This document shows positions 27,251 to 37,597 of a stretch of 64,000 nucleotides of DNA, piece after piece. How positions within the stretch are numbered: the first letter of the stretch is position 1; each line of letters starts with the position of its first letter. The translations under genes were made by a program, and so were the position numbers. Source of the DNA: Candidatus Rhodoferax bjergmarkensis (GTDB lineage: Bacteria; Pseudomonadota; Gammaproteobacteria; Burkholderiales; Burkholderiaceae_C). The stretch is from NCBI GenBank assembly GCA_016708345.1, contig JADJFX010000002.1:496001-560000 (forward strand), given 5' to 3'. Under the pieces are notes generated by a model, which saw only the letters and a list, made by a program, of their open reading frames with translations, ran no database searches and was not told the origin of the DNA.

Positions 27251-27525
27251 TCAGGGGTACTGCTGGCGGGAATGGACCACGTTGAGAATTTCAACGGCAA
27301 CGGTGGTAACCCGGTAAATCAGGATGTAGTTGGGTGGCTGACAAACTGGCGCGTTCCCGGTACCGGGCCGCGTCGAAAAATGGCCGGGAGTTCACCGAGT
27401 AGTTCGGCATCTTCCTGCAGACGGTAGTTCAGTTTGATGGCTGCAGCCGGATTGCGGTCTGCGATGTAAGTGGTGATCTCCGCGAGATCGATCAGTGCTG
27501 TTTCAAGCCAGACGACTGGAAGCAT
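27251..27525 (-). pseudogene. RelE/ParE-family toxin with a -1 frameshift
   Basis: The frame from ATG 27525 reads MLPVVWLETALIDLAEITTY, then AAAIKLNYRLQEDAELL and RQFVSH, and stops early at 27319. The other frame continues NYILIYRVTTVAVEILNVVH and SRQQYP to 27251, the normal toxin C-terminus. The length of 275 bases is one short of 92 codons. Adding one G to GGG at 27332-27334 (plus strand) repairs it. If real, the toxin is dead while its antitoxin survives. Confidence 0.8.
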
Positions 27526-27715
27526 GTCGTGTCTGAGCGGCTTGAACGATGGCATCCATGCGGCGCATCACTTCGTCGGTACTGTAGCGGGGCGTTTGGG
27601 GATCATCTGCTTTGACCAGCGATGCCGTCACTTTCTCACGAAGCCAGCGGTCGTAGGCCAACTCCTGCTCGGCAGAGCTAAATTCGGATTCGATGGGGGT
27701 AAAGACGGCGGTCAT
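27503..27715 (-). CDS. Antitoxin / stability-determinant family protein
   Basis: The protein has 70 residues: FTPIESEFSSAEQELAYDRW, then LREKVTASLVKADDPQTPRY and STDEVMRRMDAI. This resembles short RelB/StbD-like stability determinants that pair with RelE/ParE toxins. It overlaps the start of the frameshifted toxin by 23 bases and lies just upstream of mod. The family call rests on the pattern and the toxin partner. Confidence 0.7.
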   Translation of the reverse strand: MTAVFTPIESEFSSAEQELAYDRWLREKVTASLVKADDPQTPRYSTDEVMRRMDAIVQAAQTRHASSRLA

Positions 27716-27995
27716 GAGGCGCAGTTTAGCCCAATCAGCATTTCAAAACCAGTGCATTCAGGCGGCCATGGCACTCTCAGTGCTGCGGCTTGCTTAGGCA
27801 TGCAGCACTTACCCTTCGCGGCTGGCGTTGCCGACTACGTGGTTGGGGTAGGACAAGGCCCGAAACCAAGCATCAAATTGGCCATTACCGCTTATTAAGC
27901 TTGCGCGAGTAGCTATCATTAATATAGCAATATGGACAAATAACTCATGTTGTTTCGTCCTTGTAAATCGGTGTTTCAGCGCCCTTGGCTGACTA
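27716..27995. other. Spacer between the defence remnant and the signalling genes
   Basis: No gene is evident in 280 bases. The right part contains a half copy of the palindromic element (27898-27928). Composition is lower in GC than the flanking genes near 27890-27970. Confidence 0.5.
27898..27928 (-). repeat. Half copy of the palindromic element
   Basis: On the minus strand GCTAT, nine bases, AGCTACTCGCGCA then the copy breaks off. Only the left arm is present. Confidence 0.5.
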
Positions 27996-28934
27996 TTAAC
28001 CGGTGCTGACGCCCAGCGCCCGGTTGCGGCCTTGGGCTTTGGCAATGTAAAGGTGCTGGTCGGCCATTTTGAGCAGTTCCGCCGCCGAGACGGGGTGTTC
28101 GGGCACCAGTGTGGCTACACCCAGGCTCACCGTAACGAATGCGTCAACCGTCGATTGCGCGTGGGCAATTTCACATGCCAGCACCGCCAGGCGCAGAGCC
28201 AGTGCCACTTGCATTGCGCCTTGAGCGTTGGTATCGGGCAGCAAGCAGACAAACTCTTCGCCGCCGTAGCGGGCCACCAAATCGGCCGGGCGCTTCAAAC
28301 AGGTTTGAAAGGTTTTGGCCAACTGCTTGAGGCAGTCATCACCCGCCTGGTGGCCGTAATGGTCATTAAAACGTTTGAAAAAATCAACATCCATCAGGAT
28401 GAGGCTGAGTGCTTGCTTGTTGCGCTGCGCCCGAGCAACTTCAATCGCCAGTTGCTCGTCAAAATAGCGGCGGTTGCGCACCCCGGTCAGGCCATCGACA
28501 AACGCCAGGCTGTGCAACATATCGGACTGCAGCTTGAGCCTGACATGCGTATTGACCCGCGCCCGAAGGATTTTCACGTTGATCGGTTTGGAGACAAAAT
28601 CCACCGCCCCGGCATCCAGGCCCAGCTCTTCCGAGGCTTCATCTGTATGGGCGGTCACAAAAATCACCGGAATGCCCGCCGTGAGGGGGTCAGCACGAAG
28701 GTGACGACAGACCTCGTAGCCGTCCATGGCGGGCATCATCACATCGAGCAACACCAGATCGGGCAGTTGCGTTGCACAAATTTCCAAGGCTTTTTGGCCG
28801 TTATTGGCCATGAAAATCTGAAAATCGTCGGCGAATGCTCGCAGAACAAGCTGCACATTGATGGCTTGGTCATCCACGATCAGCAATTTAGGCTTGACAC
28901 TGATGGTCTCACCCGCAGGCGCATCAAAGTTCAT
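27996..28934 (-). CDS. Response regulator with GGDEF output (PleD-like)
   Basis: The protein has 312 residues from the ATG at 28934 with a GGTAGGGAA site. The REC domain (about 15-130) has KLLIVDDQAINVQLVLRAF, the phospho-acceptor in LVLLDVMMPAMDGYEV and the Lys of SKPIN. The GGDEF domain carries DGLTGVRNRRYFDEQL and ARYGGEEF (near 221-228), an active-type signature, so it probably makes c-di-GMP when phosphorylated. It starts 14 bases after the hybrid kinase stops, so it is likely a downstream partner. Confidence 0.93.
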   Translation of the reverse strand: MNFDAPAGETISVKPKLLIVDDQAINVQLVLRAFADDFQIFMANNGQKALEICATQLPDLVLLDVMMPAMDGYEVCRHLRADPLTAGIPVIFVTAHTDEASEELGLDAGAVDFVSKPINVKILRARVNTHVRLKLQSDMLHSLAFVDGLTGVRNRRYFDEQLAIEVARAQRNKQALSLILMDVDFFKRFNDHYGHQAGDDCLKQLAKTFQTCLKRPADLVARYGGEEFVCLLPDTNAQGAMQVALALRLAVLACEIAHAQSTVDAFVTVSLGVATLVPEHPVSAAELLKMADQHLYIAKAQGRNRALGVSTG

Positions 28935-28948
28935 AAGTTCCCTACCTG

Positions 28949-31900
28949 TTATGTTGTGGCAAGTGCCCCGATCAAGGCCAGGCACTGGGCATGCGCCGAC
29001 TCAAGGTCAAGATTTTCCAGAGAATCTGCCAAGGAATCAACCTGCGATTGCAGATCGGGTGCAATCGTGCCCCGCACCTGGGCAAACAGGGTCAGCGCGG
29101 CCAAATCCGAATTGGCAAGCAAGCCAGCCAGCGCCTGCAGTTGAGCCTTCAGCGCAATTGCAGCACCGGGGCCGTCCGGGTTCAGGATAGCACCGGGTTC
29201 AGGCACTGCCACGCTGACGGGCGCTCTAACTAGGGCAGCGGGCTGTGCGCCCTGCTCCAACTGGCCTATAACGGCTTGCAAGTCCATCAGCGTTGCATGC
29301 AACGTGCGCTCCAAGTGGGGCAGCTGCACTGAGATTTCATCCACAGTGGAACCAGATTTGCACATTTTTTCCAGCTGCCCCGTCAGCTCGGTGAGCGCAG
29401 TGGCGCCCAGCATGGCGGCATTGCCTTTGAGGCTGTGCATCTGCATCGTCGCACGCTTGCTGTCGGCATGCAGCAAGGGCATGAATTCTTCCATCACGGT
29501 GGGGATGACTTTGACAAACTCTTTGGCCGCGCGCAGGTAGAGTGAATCCATGCCCGACAGCCGGTCCAGCGCTCCTGCAAGGTCAATGCCACTTGGCTGG
29601 CCTGGCAACGAGGCCGCTGGCGCTGGCGTCGGTTCCACAGCGCTGCCTTCGCAGGCTTGAGCTTGATTTTTTACCCCTGGTTGGCAATGGTTGAGCAGCG
29701 TTTTGACCAGCACATTCAAATTAAACGGTTTGCCAACATGCGCATTCATGCCTGCGGCCAGGCAGTCGTCACGATCGGAGTCCATGGCGTTGGCGGTCAT
29801 GGCAATAACGGGCAATGCCCTGAGCCCCAGCTGCTCGCGGATCGTGCGGGTCGCGGTAAAACCATCCATGACCGGCATTTGCAGGTCCATCAGCACGACG
29901 TCAAATTGCGGATTGGCGAACCTTACTGCGTCCACCCCTAGCTGGCCATTGGCCGCCAGGGAGACGACAGCGCCTTCGCAGTTGAGCAGTTCTTCGGCCA
30001 CTTGCTGGTTGATTTGGTTGTCTTCCACCACCAAAATGCGCATTCCGCTCAGACGGCGCTGGCTGGCTGGCGGGCGGTTACCCTTGCGAACACCCACTTG
30101 CCGCACCCCGGATGGCAGCGCAGCTTCAAGCAAACCCGATGCTGTGAAAGGTTTGACCAAAAATCCGTTGAGCATGGCCTGCTCCGCCTCGGTACGCATT
30201 GACAGCGAATCCCGGCTGTTGCCTGACACCATGATGATGGCCACATTTTGTGCGCCTTGTTCGTCTTGTGTGCCATTGGTGCCCTGCGCTGCACTGAGCG
30301 CACGAATGCGCTTTGCGGTTTCCCAGCCATCCATGCCGGGGAGTTGGCAATCCACATAAATAACATCAAAGGCAAATGCAGCACCAACTGTGCGCTCGCC
30401 TATCAGTGCCAGCGCTTGCTCGCCACTGTGGACGCACTCACAAGGCCAGTTCCAGGCGCGGACCATGCGCGCTGCAAGTTCACAGGCGAGCGGGTTATCG
30501 TCGATGACCAGCACGCGCTGCACCGGCACACTCAAACGCGGTGCCAAGGCCAGCTCTTGCGGCACACTGGTCACCACAGGCAGCACCAGCGAGAAGCTAA
30601 ACATACTGCCTTGACCCAAGGCGCTGGTGAGCACCAATTGACCACCCATCAGCTCAATCAAGCGCTTGCAAATTGCCAAACCCAGCCCGGTGCCGCCAAA
30701 CTTGCGGGTGGTCGACGCTTCGGCTTGCGAAAACCCGGCGAAAATTCGGGACTGGTTCTGCGGTGCAATGCCAATGCCGGAATCTTTGACCGAAAAGTCG
30801 ATGCGGGCAAGGCCTTGCGCCACGTCTTGAAGGCGCAGCGACACCACCACCTGCCCTTGCGCCGTGAACTTGACCGCGTTGCCCCCCAGGTTGATCAGCA
30901 CTTGCTGCAGGCGCATGGCATCGCCCAGCAGCACCGGTGGGATGGCGCTGTCAATGTCATACAGCACGTCGATGTCCTTTGCACCCACACTGGTTGACAA
31001 AATAACGGCCAGATCGCGCATCAGTTTGCTCACCGTAAAAGGCTGCGGGTCAAGCGTCATCTTGCCTGCTTCTGCTTTGGAAAAGTCGAGAATGTCGTTG
31101 ATCAGGCCCAGCAGTGAGAGCGCTGCGTTTTGCGACTTTTCGGCATAGTCCAGCTGCTGCGGCGAAAGATTTGTGCGGTGCAAGAGCGTCAGCATGCCGA
31201 TGATGGCATTCATGGGCGTGCGAATTTCATGGCTCATGGTGGCCAAAAACTGACCCTTGGATTCGGTGGCCTGCTCGGCCCGCGTCACCGCTTCGCGCAG
31301 CGCGGCAGAGTGCTGACGCCGCTCGGTCACATCGCGCTCCACCGCTACAAAATGCGTTATCTCCTGGGTAGCCGACCTGACCGGTGAGATGTCAATTTCA
31401 ATCCAATAGGGCTGCCCCGTTTTTGAGTAATTAAGTAGCTCCGTGCGAAGCGATTCGCCCCGCATGAGGGCTGCCTTGATCCTTGCCAGCTCCGCGCGAT
31501 CGGTGTCAACCCCTTGAAAAATTCTCGGGGTTTTGCCGATCACCTCGGCGGTAGAAAAACCGGTCAGCACCTCAAAGGCGGGGTTGGCAAACACGATTTC
31601 GGGGCCATTTGCGTTGCTGAAGTTGGCCTTGGTGATCAGAATCGAGTCGTTGATGCGGCTGACGCAGGCTTCCAGCAAATGCAGTTCCTGGTCCCGGTTG
31701 CGCCGCTCGGTAATGTCTTGAAACGCCCCCACCAAGGCCACCGGCTTGCCGTTCTCAAATTCAACCTCTCCCACGGCGCGCACCCATATCTGGCGGCCGA
31801 TGGCGGTAATAAAGGGCAGCTCCAGATCCCAGCCTTTGCCCTCGCGCATGCCAATTTCAACCGCCCGTTCAATGACGGGGCGTGCCTCAGGGGCGTAAAA

Positions 31901-34012
31901 GTTGATGGCGGTGGCCAGATCGGGCTCAAAGTCTTCTGCCACGTCATGAATTTGCCGGGTCACTTTAGACCATTCAATCTTGCCTTTGACCAGGTCAACG
32001 CGCCACCCACCCACGCCCGCGATGCGTCCGGCCCGCACCAAGAACGCCTCGCTGGCGGCGAGCGCCAATTCAGCCGACTTGCGCGCCGTGATGTCATTGC
32101 GTACAGACACATAGCGTTCGACCAAGCCATATTCGCCAAGAAAGGGGGTCACGATGTTGTCAACCCAATAAAGCTCACCATTCTTTTTGCGGTTGCACAC
32201 ATCAGCACGCCACGACTTGCCCGTGGCAATGTCGGCCCACATGGCGGCCCAAAACTCAGGGGGATGGGTGCCGGAGCTGACCATGCGGTGGTTGTGACCC
32301 AGAAGCTCTTCGCGCGCATAGCCAGAGATCTCACAGAAAGCCGGATTAACGTCAATGATGTTGCCAGAGCAGTCTGCCACCGACACGATGGCATGCATCT
32401 CAAACGTGCTCAGCAGTGCCTTGGCATCGCGCATGGCCGCCTCCAGGCGCTGCTGCGCCCGCTTTTGCGCCGTGATGTCGGTACCTATCTGCATGAATCC
32501 GGCGCTTTGCCCCATGGCGTCAAGGTTGGGCTGAAGTTCCAGGTCCAACCAGCGGTCCTGCAGGTCTGCGCCACGCACAACCACCTCGCCCCGAAACGCC
32601 TCCCCCCGGCGGGCGTGCTGTGTCAAGCGTTGCAATGTTTCTGGTGGCGTTCGGTCTTGAAGAATGAGTGCAAGCGCAGTCGTGCCCTTGACATCGTCTA
32701 CCGTGCGCCCGGTCAACCGGGTGTAGCCATCGTTGACCCACGTTATCTGCCCATGGGTATCAGTCAGCACGACCACACTGTCGGTGTGGCGCACAACCTT
32801 GGCCAGCTGGTCTAACTCAACCGTCATTCGGCCCGCAAGATTTTGCGCCCGCAAGCGCCCTGCTGCCAGCAACCATACCGACAAAGCCAATAGAAAACTG
32901 ATCGCAGCACCACCCAATGCGGTCACAGCCAGACTTGAGCGATCTTGCGCCGACTCAAATTCCGGGGTGGAGTCAATGCGCAGGGTAAAAAGCCGCCCGC
33001 CAACGTTTAACGCCTCGTCCACCGTGAACTTGGGTACAAAAACGGCAGCTGTATTGAGCGATGCTGTAGTGGATTGAGCTGTGGATGCAGCGCGCTGCAC
33101 AGCGTCGTCGTAAACCAAAGTATCCTGCTCAAGACGACTGCCATCAAAGACAGAAAAATTCAGCTTGCTGTTCGATGCTTCACCCGCGTCAAAAAACAAT
33201 TTTGTGATGGCAACCGGACTCACCAGCAAGCCCAGCACCGTAGCGGCCCGCCCGTCGGCCAGCACCGGCGCTGCACCCTCGCGGTACACCGGCAGAAAAA
33301 CCAAAAATCCTTGCGTGCGGTTCTTACCTAAAAGCAGGTTAATGGGGCCGGACACGGTGGCTTGTCCGCTGGCCATGGCACGCTGTGCAGCCTCACGGCG
33401 CACCGGGTCCTGACCTGCATCAAAGCCCACCACGACATGGTTGGGCACCAAGGGAGCGACCTTGCTGACCACCAGCAGGTCAGGCGCTGCGCCACTGCTG
33501 CGCACGGCAAAATCTGGCCCCCACTGCGATTGCATGCGCTGGACAAAGGCACCCAAGTCGGCACGCTGAACACGCTCCAGGAAAGTGAAAGACCGAACAC
33601 CCGGAAACTCGCGCGGCAGATCACGCACGCTCAGCGCGGCCTCAAACTCCGCCTGCGTCAATAGCGTAGCGTCCAAGGAGGCCAGCTTGCTTGCATAGCT
33701 GCTGCGCAGCCCCGCCAAGCCCGCCATTGGCTGTTCAAATTTGAGGGAGATTTCTGCTTTGATGCGCGCCACACGCTGGTCAAACTGGACTTTGGCCGCT
33801 TGGTCAAGCGTGCCCTGCAAGTACACCACAGCACCCACAGTGGCCAGCAGGCCCGCCACCAGCGCCATGGCTGTGAGTGCCACCGCCATGTAGAAGGACA
33901 ATCCGCCTGACCGCTTGCCCTGCCCGTCGGGTGTGACCGGCGTTCCAAGCGAGCGCACCAGATTCACCAGCTGGCTAACTTTCGCGTTCATGGGCCCCGA
34001 GGGTTTCGTCAT
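28949..34012 (-). CDS. Hybrid sensor histidine kinase: CHASE, multiple PAS, HisKA, HATPase, two REC, Hpt
   Basis: The protein has 1687 residues. One membrane helix (about 39-63) precedes a periplasmic CHASE-like domain and a second helix (about 366-388). About four or five PAS/PAC units follow (390-890), for example [20 protein letters not shown]. The kinase core has [19 protein letters not shown] (His near 925) and [19 protein letters not shown]. Two receiver domains start near 1169 ([17 protein letters not shown]) and 1324 ([18 protein letters not shown]). An Hpt domain has His near 1523 in [13 protein letters not shown]. It can run a full His-Asp-His-Asp relay, probably to the adjacent REC-GGDEF protein. 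The ligand is unknown. Confidence 0.93.
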   Translation of the reverse strand: MTKPSGPMNAKVSQLVNLVRSLGTPVTPDGQGKRSGGLSFYMAVALTAMALVAGLLATVGAVVYLQGTLDQAAKVQFDQRVARIKAEISLKFEQPMAGLAGLRSSYASKLASLDATLLTQAEFEAALSVRDLPREFPGVRSFTFLERVQRADLGAFVQRMQSQWGPDFAVRSSGAAPDLLVVSKVAPLVPNHVVVGFDAGQDPVRREAAQRAMASGQATVSGPINLLLGKNRTQGFLVFLPVYREGAAPVLADGRAATVLGLLVSPVAITKLFFDAGEASNSKLNFSVFDGSRLEQDTLVYDDAVQRAASTAQSTTASLNTAAVFVPKFTVDEALNVGGRLFTLRIDSTPEFESAQDRSSLAVTALGGAAISFLLALSVWLLAAGRLRAQNLAGRMTVELDQLAKVVRHTDSVVVLTDTHGQITWVNDGYTRLTGRTVDDVKGTTALALILQDRTPPETLQRLTQHARRGEAFRGEVVVRGADLQDRWLDLELQPNLDAMGQSAGFMQIGTDITAQKRAQQRLEAAMRDAKALLSTFEMHAIVSVADCSGNIIDVNPAFCEISGYAREELLGHNHRMVSSGTHPPEFWAAMWADIATGKSWRADVCNRKKNGELYWVDNIVTPFLGEYGLVERYVSVRNDITARKSAELALAASEAFLVRAGRIAGVGGWRVDLVKGKIEWSKVTRQIHDVAEDFEPDLATAINFYAPEARPVIERAVEIGMREGKGWDLELPFITAIGRQIWVRAVGEVEFENGKPVALVGAFQDITERRNRDQELHLLEACVSRINDSILITKANFSNANGPEIVFANPAFEVLTGFSTAEVIGKTPRIFQGVDTDRAELARIKAALMRGESLRTELLNYSKTGQPYWIEIDISPVRSATQEITHFVAVERDVTERRQHSAALREAVTRAEQATESKGQFLATMSHEIRTPMNAIIGMLTLLHRTNLSPQQLDYAEKSQNAALSLLGLINDILDFSKAEAGKMTLDPQPFTVSKLMRDLAVILSTSVGAKDIDVLYDIDSAIPPVLLGDAMRLQQVLINLGGNAVKFTAQGQVVVSLRLQDVAQGLARIDFSVKDSGIGIAPQNQSRIFAGFSQAEASTTRKFGGTGLGLAICKRLIELMGGQLVLTSALGQGSMFSFSLVLPVVTSVPQELALAPRLSVPVQRVLVIDDNPLACELAARMVRAWNWPCECVHSGEQALALIGERTVGAAFAFDVIYVDCQLPGMDGWETAKRIRALSAAQGTNGTQDEQGAQNVAIIMVSGNSRDSLSMRTEAEQAMLNGFLVKPFTASGLLEAALPSGVRQVGVRKGNRPPASQRRLSGMRILVVEDNQINQQVAEELLNCEGAVVSLAANGQLGVDAVRFANPQFDVVLMDLQMPVMDGFTATRTIREQLGLRALPVIAMTANAMDSDRDDCLAAGMNAHVGKPFNLNVLVKTLLNHCQPGVKNQAQACEGSAVEPTPAPAASLPGQPSGIDLAGALDRLSGMDSLYLRAAKEFVKVIPTVMEEFMPLLHADSKRATMQMHSLKGNAAMLGATALTELTGQLEKMCKSGSTVDEISVQLPHLERTLHATLMDLQAVIGQLEQGAQPAALVRAPVSVAVPEPGAILNPDGPGAAIALKAQLQALAGLLANSDLAALTLFAQVRGTIAPDLQSQVDSLADSLENLDLESAHAQCLALIGALATT

Positions 34013-34093
34013 CGTCAGCCCTTTGTTTCGTGACGGGTAAACAAAGTGTTCAGTTTAGCGAGCTTGTCCGCCCCATGCTGTCAGCTGAAAAAC

Positions 34094-34552
34094 TCATGTT
34101 GTTTTGTCGCCATGCGGCGGCGTTTCAACGCGCGTGGGCAAGCGCCACAGCCACAGGGCCACCACCGCGCAGCAAGCTGCCGGTATCCAGTGCACGCGCG
34201 CAGGCAGCGTCCACCAAGCCAGCGCCGAACTGGCCACCATCATCACCCAAGCCAGCTGTTTGGCCCGCAGCGGCACGGCCCGGTAAGCGCGCCAGTCATG
34301 CACCATGGGGCCGAAACGCGGATGGGTTAACAGCCAATGCTCGTAGCGCACGCTGCTGCGCGCAAAGCAAAAAGCCGCCAGCAAGACAAACGGCGTGGTC
34401 GGCAACAAGGGCAGCACGATGCCGATCACCCCCAGGGCCAGGGCGATGCCGCCCGTCAGCGCCCACAGCACACGTTGCCAGCGCGGGCGCACTGGCGCGC
34501 TGGCCAGGTCGGCCTGATTTTCAGGCGTTGGAGGGGGTAAATTGCCAGTCAT
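34094..34552 (-). CDS. DUF454 (YbaN) inner-membrane protein
   Basis: The protein has 152 residues from the ATG at 34552. The segment RWQRVLWALTGGIALALGVI, then GIVLPLLPTTPFVLLAAFCF and a charged stretch with ARSSVRYEHWLLTHPRFGP are the DUF454 hallmark. Two more hydrophobic segments follow near the C-terminus. Its function is unknown. It lies between the hybrid kinase (81 bases away) and the divergent BI-1 gene. Confidence 0.85.
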   Translation of the reverse strand: MTGNLPPPTPENQADLASAPVRPRWQRVLWALTGGIALALGVIGIVLPLLPTTPFVLLAAFCFARSSVRYEHWLLTHPRFGPMVHDWRAYRAVPLRAKQLAWVMMVASSALAWWTLPARVHWIPAACCAVVALWLWRLPTRVETPPHGDKTT

Positions 34553-34687
34553 TACATGCTTGTTGCCATTGATCACACCCATAATTCCATACAAAGCATG
34601 TGCTTGTGTGAATGATTTGATTGCAAGCCCTTGAATCACCCTAAAATGAACTTATCTGCAGCTTGCAGTTTTTGAAGGAGTTTACCT

Positions 34688-35383
34688 ATGACAGACAACA
34701 TTCAAACCATTGACCGTGACTATGGCTACGTCAGCACGGCCCAGGAGCGCAACAAGGTTCTGCGCAATACCTATTGGCTGCTGGCCCTGAGCCTGATTCC
34801 CACCGTGCTGGGCGCTTGGCTGGGCGTGGCCACCGGCATCACCCAGTCACTGGGCGGTGGATTGGGCATGATTGTGTTTTTGGGTGGCGCGTTCGGCTTT
34901 ATGTACGCCATCGAAAAAACCAAGAACTCCGCTACCGGCGTGCCGGTGTTGCTGGGTTTCACGTTTTTCATGGGTTTGATGCTCTCGCGCATGATCGCCA
35001 TGGTGCTGGGCTTCAAAAACGGGCCTGACCTGATCATGACCGCGTTTGGCGGCACGGCTGGCGTGTTTTTTGTGATGGCCAGCCTGTCCAGCGTGATCAA
35101 GCGTGACCTCTCGGGCATGGGCAAGTGGCTGTTTGTGGGTGCCATTGCCATCATGATTGGCGGCATCATCAATGTGTTTGTCGGCTCCACGGCGGCCATG
35201 ATGGCCATCTCGGTAGCGGCCATTGGTGTGTTCAGCGCCTTCATGCTGTATGACCTGAAACAGATTGTGGACGGCGGCGAAACCAATTACATCAGCGCCA
35301 CACTGGCCCTGTACCTGGACATCATCAATGTGTTCCAGAGCTTGCTGGCCTTGCTGGGCATTTTTGGCGGCGAGCGCGATTGA
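34688..35383 (+). CDS. Bax inhibitor-1 family membrane protein (YccA-like)
   Basis: The 231-residue protein has about seven hydrophobic segments and begins with a short cytosolic tail containing DRDYGYVSTAQERNKVLRN. Family features are FGFMYAIEKTKNSATGVPV and, near the C-terminus, LYDLKQIVDGGETNYISATL. YccA-type members interact with the FtsH protease in E. coli. A GAAGGAG site precedes the ATG. It is monocistronic, with a clear terminator at 35411. Confidence 0.92.
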   Translation: MTDNIQTIDRDYGYVSTAQERNKVLRNTYWLLALSLIPTVLGAWLGVATGITQSLGGGLGMIVFLGGAFGFMYAIEKTKNSATGVPVLLGFTFFMGLMLSRMIAMVLGFKNGPDLIMTAFGGTAGVFFVMASLSSVIKRDLSGMGKWLFVGAIAIMIGGIINVFVGSTAAMMAISVAAIGVFSAFMLYDLKQIVDGGETNYISATLALYLDIINVFQSLLALLGIFGGERD

Positions 35384-35410
35384 TCTGGCGCGGCCAGTTG
35401 CCAACTTATA

Positions 35411-35435
35411 AAAGGGGCCTTGTTGGCCCCTTTTT
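35411..35435 (+). terminator. Rho-independent terminator of the BI-1 gene
   Basis: AAAGGGGCC and GGCCCCTTT form a 9-bp stem with a TTGTT loop and a five-base T-run, 28 bases after the stop codon. Confidence 0.88.
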
Positions 35436-35496
35436 CTTGGCTTAAATTCATGGTTCCACGCTCAATGCTGCGCTCAATTTGCCGATATCAACCCAT

Positions 35497-36012
35497 ATGC
35501 CCTCACTGCAAGCCACGATCCTTCGCCTCTTGATCACCGCCACGGCCCTGCTGCTGGCCGGCTGCGAAATACCCGGCTTGGGGCCTGACCCCAGAATCGC
35601 CCAGCGCGAGGCCGAGGCCAAAGCCATTGGCGGTGCCTGCCGATACGGCCTGCGCAGCATTGAAGACTGCTACACGCTCAATGAAAATGCCTCCAAAGCC
35701 GACATGTTCACCGGCTGGAAAGACATGGACGTTTACATGCGCGAGAACAAGATTGAAGGCGCAAAGGCATCGGTGGTGGCACCGGCGCACCAACCCACCG
35801 AAGAGTTCATCGACGACCCCAAAGCCAAGGCCAACGCCACCAAAGAAAAGCCTGGGCCTGACGGCCATGGCGCCAGCACCGCCAAGTCAGGCGATACCAA
35901 AGCAAAAACCGGTGACGCCAAGGCCAAACCCGCAGCCAGCAAGACCGCAGCACCGGCCGAAGCCAAACCTAAACCAGAAGCCAAGCCAGCAGAAAAACCT
36001 GCCGCGCACTGA
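35497..36012 (+). CDS. Hypothetical lipoprotein with a Lys/Ala/Pro-rich tail
   Basis: The protein has 171 residues from the ATG at 35497. A signal peptide of about 20 residues ends in the lipobox L-L-A-G-C, so it is probably acylated and anchored in the outer membrane. The mature part has a conserved-looking helix region (CRYGLRSIEDCYTLNENASK, GWKDMDVYMRENKIEG). The last 60 residues are low-complexity Lys, Ala, Pro and Glu, suggesting a disordered periplasmic tail. It converges with rlmD. I do not recognise the family. Confidence 0.7.
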   Translation: MPSLQATILRLLITATALLLAGCEIPGLGPDPRIAQREAEAKAIGGACRYGLRSIEDCYTLNENASKADMFTGWKDMDVYMRENKIEGAKASVVAPAHQPTEEFIDDPKAKANATKEKPGPDGHGASTAKSGDTKAKTGDAKAKPAASKTAAPAEAKPKPEAKPAEKPAAH

Positions 36013-36038
36013 GTTCGCCCCGCGCGGTATAACTCGCG

Positions 36039-37508
36039 TTAATCCTGCAGGTCAAACACCGCCATGCTCTCCACGTGGGCAGTGTGCGGGAACATGTTCA
36101 CCACCCCGGCCGTGCTGCAACGGTAACCGGCCTGATGCACCAGCACATCGGCATCACGCGCCAGCGTGGCCGGGTTGCAGCTCACGTACACAATCCGCTT
36201 GGGCGGCGTCCAGCCCTTTGCACCTGGCGTGGGCGGGTGATTGACTGGGTCCAGCGTTTGCTGGTGCAAAGCCGCCAGCGCCTGCACCAGCGAATAAGCC
36301 CCCTCACGCGGCGGGTCCACCAGCCATTTATCGGCTGCACCGTCTTGCACCAGCAGTTCAGGCGTCATTTCAAAGAGGTTTCTTGCTACAAATTTAGTAG
36401 CTTCCAGCGCACGTTCTACCTGCGCCAGAGCCCAATTTTGCTTGTAATTTTGGCGCGACCTGGCCACCAGCGCCTCACTGCCCTCCACGCCCAGCACCTC
36501 GCGCGCCTGGGTGGCCAGCGGCAAGGTGAAGTTGCCCAGCCCGCAAAACCAGTCAATCACCCGCTCATGCTTTTGCACCGCCAGCAGTCGCAAGGCGCGC
36601 GACACCAGCACCCGGTTGATGTAGGGGTTGACCTGGGTAAAGTCGGTCGGCTTGAACGGCATGTGGATGCCAAACTCGGGCAAGTCATAAGCCAGCACTT
36701 CGCCACCTTCGTCCAGCAGATGCACCGTCTCCGGCCCCTTGGGCTGCAACCACCACTGAACACACGTGTGGGTGTGGGCAAACGCACGCAGGCGCTCCAG
36801 GTCGCCCGCGCTCAAGGGCTCCATGTGGCGCAGCACCAGCGCGGTGACCGTGTCGCCACAGGCCAGCTCGATCTGCGGCAAAGTTTCTATGGCGTCCATG
36901 CTGGTGATGAGCGCGCGCAAGGGCAGCAACAAGGCGCTGACGTGCGGCGGCAAAATCGGGCACTCTTTCATGTCGGCCACGTAGCCGCTTTTGCGCTCGT
37001 GAAAACCCACCAGCACGGTGCCCTTTTTACGCACGAATTTCACCGAAATGCGTGCCCGGTAGCGGTAGCCCCAGGTCGGACCTTCGATCGGACGCAAAAT
37101 ATTGTCGGCTTTGACCTTGCCCAAATGCCACAGGTTGTCTTCCAGCACCCGCTGCTTGACGGCCACCTGCGCGGCCCCATGAAGATGCTGCATCTTGCAG
37201 CCGCCACAGGCCCCCTCGTGCAGCCCGAAGTGGGGGCAAGCGGGCTTCACGCGCTGGGAAGACTCGCGGTGAATTTGGGTGACCGCGCCCTGCTCCCAGT
37301 TGTTTTTCTTGCGATGGATGGTGGCGCTCACCTGCTCAAAAGGCAAGGCACCCTTGATGAACACCACTTTGCCATCCGGCCGGTGCGCCACGCCTTGGGC
37401 TTCCAAGTCAAGCGACTCCACCAAGAGCCAATCAGGCGCATAGCCAGAGGGAGAGTCGGGCGGAAAATCGGTTGGAGAAAGGTCAGTTTTTTGAATTTCG
37501 TCTGTCAT
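36039..37508 (-). CDS. rlmD: 23S rRNA (uracil-1939-C5)-methyltransferase, with an in-frame repeat insertion
   Basis: The protein has 489 residues from the ATG at 37508. A TRAM domain (about 25-85) is followed by the [4Fe-4S] cysteines in [18 protein letters not shown]. The methyltransferase core has [30 protein letters not shown] and the catalytic cysteine in [14 protein letters not shown]. It uses SAM to make m5U1939 in 23S rRNA. Residues about 357-375, between the [16 protein letters not shown] helix and FVARNLFEM, are encoded by a palindromic element in antisense orientation (36385-36441), where homologues vary. Function is probably kept because the site lies on a surface segment. Confidence 0.93.
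   Translation of the reverse strand: MTDEIQKTDLSPTDFPPDSPSGYAPDWLLVESLDLEAQGVAHRPDGKVVFIKGALPFEQVSATIHRKKNNWEQGAVTQIHRESSQRVKPACPHFGLHEGACGGCKMQHLHGAAQVAVKQRVLEDNLWHLGKVKADNILRPIEGPTWGYRYRARISVKFVRKKGTVLVGFHERKSGYVADMKECPILPPHVSALLLPLRALITSMDAIETLPQIELACGDTVTALVLRHMEPLSAGDLERLRAFAHTHTCVQWWLQPKGPETVHLLDEGGEVLAYDLPEFGIHMPFKPTDFTQVNPYINRVLVSRALRLLAVQKHERVIDWFCGLGNFTLPLATQAREVLGVEGSEALVARSRQNYKQNWALAQVERALEATKFVARNLFEMTPELLVQDGAADKWLVDPPREGAYSLVQALAALHQQTLDPVNHPPTPGAKGWTPPKRIVYVSCNPATLARDADVLVHQAGYRCSTAGVVNMFPHTAHVESMAVFDLQD
36385..36441 (+). repeat. Palindromic element in frame inside rlmD (antisense)
   Basis: GCTAC, nine bases, AGCTTCCAGCGCAC, a short spacer, then GCGC. On the coding strand it yields [17 protein letters not shown]. 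The GTA codon at 36389 is in phase with rlmD (373 codons from its start), the same phase as in rpoS. Confidence 0.7.
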
Positions 37509-37597
37509 GGCGTGATTGTCCCCGATCGCACGGGGCCGCACGGGAAGACGGCGACTGGGTGCCATCGTTATAGTGAGGGATTGATCTCCAACCCCGC

